Below are positions 6,047-8,244 of a DNA stretch of 8,244 nt, piece by piece. Origin of the DNA: an uncultured Rhodospirillaceae bacterium (lineage in GTDB: Bacteria; Pseudomonadota; Alphaproteobacteria; Thalassobaculales; Thalassobaculaceae); assembly GCA_937891725.1 (NCBI GenBank), contig CALAHL010000468.1:1-8244 (forward strand), read 5' to 3'. Position 1 is the stretch's first letter. Each line of letters opens with the position of its first letter. The notes under the pieces are model-generated. The model saw only the letters and a program-made list of their open reading frames with translations, was not told the origin of the DNA and did not search any database. A program made the position numbers and the translations under genes.

Positions 6047-6075
6047 ATTATATTTTAGACGAATTCTCGAATTAA
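6047..6075 (-). promoter_or_regulatory. Sigma70-like promoter for the 101-residue protein
   Basis: On the minus strand a perfect TATAAT (6047-6052) follows TTAATT (6070-6075) with a 17-base spacer. The -35 matches the consensus poorly (TTgaca), but spacing and -10 are ideal. Transcription would start near 6040, giving a leader of about 70 bases before the ATG at 5968. The AT-rich pocket stands out from the GC-rich surroundings. Confidence 0.5.
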
Positions 6076-6087
6076 GCCATCGGCTTA
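6073..6087 (-). terminator. Hairpin at the end of the SDR gene
   Basis: TAAGCC and GGCTTA form a perfect 6-bp stem with a 3-base loop. The stem includes the TAA stop codon of the SDR gene on the minus strand and overlaps the -35 of the next promoter. Only AATTC follows rather than a T-run, so termination would be weak or depend on other factors. Confidence 0.3.
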
Positions 6088-6903
6088 TGCCATTTTGAGG
6101 TGGTGCCCTCCATCGACCGGCAAGCAGACCCCGTTGATGTATTTGGCCTCGTCGGATGCCAGGAACAGCGCGGCATGGGCTACGTCCCAGGCATCCCCCA
6201 TCCGACCGGTCGGTGACTTTTCATGCCGCGCGCGCAGCATCTCTTCCTCGTTCTCGTATTGACCGACGATCTGCTGCCGGATCAGCGGCGTGTCCATCAG
6301 GCCAGGCATGATGACATTCGCGCGAATGCCTTGACGTGCGTACTGAATCGCGAGGCCGCAGGTGAATTGGTTCAGCGCACCCTTGCTTGCGTAATAGGAG
6401 GCGTAGGGATAGCCGCTCCATCGGATCGCCGCGATTGAGGACACGTTGACGATCGCGCCGGAGCCCTGATCCAACATGATCGGAAGCACGTGTTTGCAGG
6501 TCAGGAAGGCGCCGTTGAGGTTGATATCCATCACCCGCTGCCATTTCTCTTCGGAAAGTTCGATTGGCCCGCCCATCTCGGCAATGCCCACATTGTTGTG
6601 GAGCAAGTCGATCCGCCCCCACTCGCCCATGGTCGCGTCTGCGATCGCTTTGACCTGTTGGGATTTGGTCACGTCGCAGGCGAGGGCGAGTGCGGTCCCC
6701 CCTTCGCTCTGGATGATGCCGGCGGTCTCCTCGGCTGCGTTGGGATTGATATCCGCGCAAAGCACCTTGGCGCCCGCACGCGCGAACAGGACAGCAGTCG
6801 CCTTACCATTGCCCCAGCCCGGCCCCGACGACCCGGCGCCCATCACCACCGCAACCTTGCCATTCAGCCGACCTGAGACCGGGCTTCCCGTTAAATCTGC
6901 CAT
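6085..6903 (-). CDS. Short-chain dehydrogenase/reductase (SDR)
   Basis: The 272-residue product is a classical SDR with a Rossmann fold, using NAD(P) to oxidise an alcohol or reduce a ketone. The cofactor loop is GAGSSGPGWGNGKA (22-35), about four residues longer than the usual TGxxxGxG. Asp51 at the end of beta-2 (CADIN) suggests NAD(H) preference. Other marks are the CDV at 76-78, NNVG (103-106, in place of NNAG), Ser156 in VNVSSIAA, and Tyr170-x3-Lys174 in YYASK. The C-terminus SDEAKYINGVCLPVDGG is standard. ATG at 6901-6903 has GGGGAGG 8 bases upstream. The substrate is not evident. It is divergent from the membrane protein gene to its right, so a shared pathway is possible but not shown. 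Confidence 0.92.
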   Translation of the reverse strand: MADLTGSPVSGRLNGKVAVVMGAGSSGPGWGNGKATAVLFARAGAKVLCADINPNAAEETAGIIQSEGGTALALACDVTKSQQVKAIADATMGEWGRIDLLHNNVGIAEMGGPIELSEEKWQRVMDINLNGAFLTCKHVLPIMLDQGSGAIVNVSSIAAIRWSGYPYASYYASKGALNQFTCGLAIQYARQGIRANVIMPGLMDTPLIRQQIVGQYENEEEMLRARHEKSPTGRMGDAWDVAHAALFLASDEAKYINGVCLPVDGGHHLKMA

Positions 6904-7044
6904 CTACATGTCCTCCCCTGACGATGATCCCGTGAGGTGTCGTTTCACGATCACCCTCTTGCTTTGACAGCGACTTTGCGGGAGCAGCGGTGGGGTTACA
7001 ATGCATTCCACCGTGCCCCGACCGTCACCCAGGATTTCCGACAG
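6904..7044. other. Divergent gap between SDR and membrane protein
   Basis: This 141-base gap should hold promoters for both divergent genes. CGTGA (6931-6935) and TCACG (6945-6949) form an imperfect inverted repeat extended by GATC on the outside, a possible operator. A TACAAT (6997-7002) could be a plus-strand -10, with a poor -35 (TTTGCG, 6975-6980). Part of this stretch may be coding if the membrane protein starts at TTG 6976. Confidence 0.35.
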
Positions 7045-8244
7045 GTGTTTGGCCCCAATTCCGGCTTCTCGAAATTCAACGCCGCCTGGCGGCCGCCTGT
7101 GCTCGCGGCGGTCTGGTCGTCGGCCGTTGTGTTGCTCTGGGTGGACTGGCCGACACTGCACACACTGGCGGCCATCACGCTGGGAGGGATTGCGGTGTTG
7201 TCCCTCACCGATGCGCGGCGGGAAAGTCTGGTGGTTGTCGTCGTGATCGTTGCGCTGATCGGCCTGTTGCTGTGGAGCGGTGCGGCGGTTGACGAGGTGG
7301 TGCGCGGGTTCGACCGGTCGCTGATCTTCGCGGCCCTGCTGCCGACGCTGGCGATGACACGGTCGGTCGCGCGCGGATTATCCGGTGTTCTGACGGCACA
7401 GGACCGGATTGCGAAGCTTCCAAGGGCGTGGGCTGGCATCGGTCTGCTGTTTGGCGGACACGCCTTCGGCTACGTGCTGAACACCGGCTCTTTCGCGCTG
7501 ATGTCCTCAATCATCCCGGATGACAGTCCGGTGGATGATCGTCGGGCTGCTGCGCTTGCGACCCTGCGGGGGATGAACACCACCGCATTCTACTCACCGT
7601 TCTTTGTCGGGTTCGCGGTCGCCTATACCTATTTTCCGGCCGTCCCTGTCTGGCAGGTGTTCGCCCTGGGTGGCGGCCTTGCCGTGGTCGGCCTTGTGGT
7701 CGGGCTGCTGCTGTATGCGCGCCCGTTGAGTTGGGCGGGACTGAAGGCCGGACTGGGCTGTCTGGCCCCGGTCATTCCGCCCATGGGCGGGGCGGTGCTT
7801 CTGGTGGTGATCGCCAGCCACCTTCTGCCGATCTCGACCTTGGGTGGGGTGATGATGGTGATGCCCCTTCTGGCCTTCCTGCATATCGTGTCGCGCCCGC
7901 ACCGGCTGCGGCCGATTTTTTCGGAAACCCGTCGGGCGATGGCGGGTATGGGGGACGACCTGGCAGTGATCTCGGCCGCAATGGTGCTTGGAACCCTGGC
8001 GGAGAGTGCGCCGCCGATCCGCGAGATCGTTTCTCCATGGATCGCGGGTCACATGCCCCCCTGGGCGGCCGTCGGGGCCACGGTGGGGGTGATGATCGGG
8101 TTTGCGATCGCGGGGCTGCATCCGATGATCACCGGCACCGTGATGATGGCCAGCCTGGCGGGCTCCGGTCTCGCGATTGCCGATCTGCCGCTGATGATTG
8201 CGATGATGTTCGGCTGGGGCATGGGAGCGATGAACTCGATAAGC
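7045..8244 (+). CDS. Polytopic membrane protein, transporter-like, cut by window edge
   Basis: One open frame runs to the right edge, with 400 visible residues and no stop. It is strongly hydrophobic, with about 11-12 likely membrane segments, for example near residues 17-33, 36-49, 58-75, 87-101, 127-150, 184-201 and 205-228. Re-entrant-like or conserved-looking stretches include GYVLNTGSF (about 138-146) and ATLRGMNTTAFYSPFF (about 172-187). The general look is that of a secondary transporter of the ion-transporter type (DASS or TRAP-DctM-like), but I cannot name the family. The start is uncertain: GTG at 7045 has AGGA 10 bases upstream; a TTG at 6976 would add 23 polar residues. It is divergent from the SDR gene. 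The frame is unbroken, and competing frames in this GC-rich region are shadows. Confidence 0.7.
   Translation, partial: MFGPNSGFSKFNAAWRPPVLAAVWSSAVVLLWVDWPTLHTLAAITLGGIAVLSLTDARRESLVVVVVIVALIGLLLWSGAAVDEVVRGFDRSLIFAALLPTLAMTRSVARGLSGVLTAQDRIAKLPRAWAGIGLLFGGHAFGYVLNTGSFALMSSIIPDDSPVDDRRAAALATLRGMNTTAFYSPFFVGFAVAYTYFPAVPVWQVFALGGGLAVVGLVVGLLLYARPLSWAGLKAGLGCLAPVIPPMGGAVLLVVIASHLLPISTLGGVMMVMPLLAFLHIVSRPHRLRPIFSETRRAMAGMGDDLAVISAAMVLGTLAESAPPIREIVSPWIAGHMPPWAAVGATVGVMIGFAIAGLHPMITGTVMMASLAGSGLAIADLPLMIAMMFGWGMGAMNSIS

Noticed and set aside
6964..7002. A perfect TTGACA (6964-6969) followed by TACAAT (6997-7002), looking like a sigma70 promoter.
   Set aside because: The spacer is 27 bases, far from the usual 16-18, so the two do not form one promoter.
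7594..8121. A 175-codon minus-strand open frame at the right end.
   Set aside because: Its His/Arg/Gln-rich translation is the antisense shadow of the membrane protein gene.

Overview
The window looks like a chromosomal segment of an alphaproteobacterium, most likely from the Rhodospirillales or a relative. The evidence is a CtrA master regulator, a ChpT-type histidine phosphotransferase, FliI and FliJ at one locus, plus a small DUF3553 protein and GC-rich coding DNA with GTG and TTG starts. I see no mobile element, CRISPR array, rRNA or tRNA.

Layout. Positions 1-738 (minus strand) hold a two-gene unit: a small DUF3553 protein followed, with an overlap, by a DUF4213/DUF364 protein cut by the left edge. 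Positions 739-1024 are an intergenic region with two short hairpins and one small palindrome. chpT (1025-1651, +) and ctrA (1661-2350, -) are convergent and nearly touch, sharing a terminator-like hairpin. Positions 2351-2547 are a divergent control region with TTAA-type CtrA boxes, followed by fliI (2548-3906, +) and fliJ (3913-4335, +). After a hairpin-bearing gap comes an M20-family amidohydrolase (4450-5631, +), convergent with an unassigned 101-residue protein (5663-5968, -). Then come an SDR oxidoreductase (6085-6903, -) and a divergent polytopic membrane protein (7045 onwards, +) cut by the right edge.

How the genes work together. In known alphaproteobacteria ChpT carries phosphate from the CckA kinase to CtrA, and phosphorylated CtrA controls flagellar and cell-cycle genes. 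Here the phosphotransferase, the regulator and two parts of the flagellar export ATPase complex lie side by side, and CtrA-like boxes sit between ctrA and fliI. This suggests autoregulation of ctrA and direct control of fliIJ, which is an inference from sequence. CtrA keeps Asp51 and a C-terminal Ala-Ala like the ClpXP degron of the Caulobacter protein. The genes to the right (amidohydrolase, SDR, membrane protein) look metabolic and have no visible link to motility.

I do not see a clear-cut new system. The best leads are the CtrA boxes, the DUF3553/DUF364 overlapping pair, the 101-residue protein with its own promoter-like sequence, and the unassigned membrane protein.
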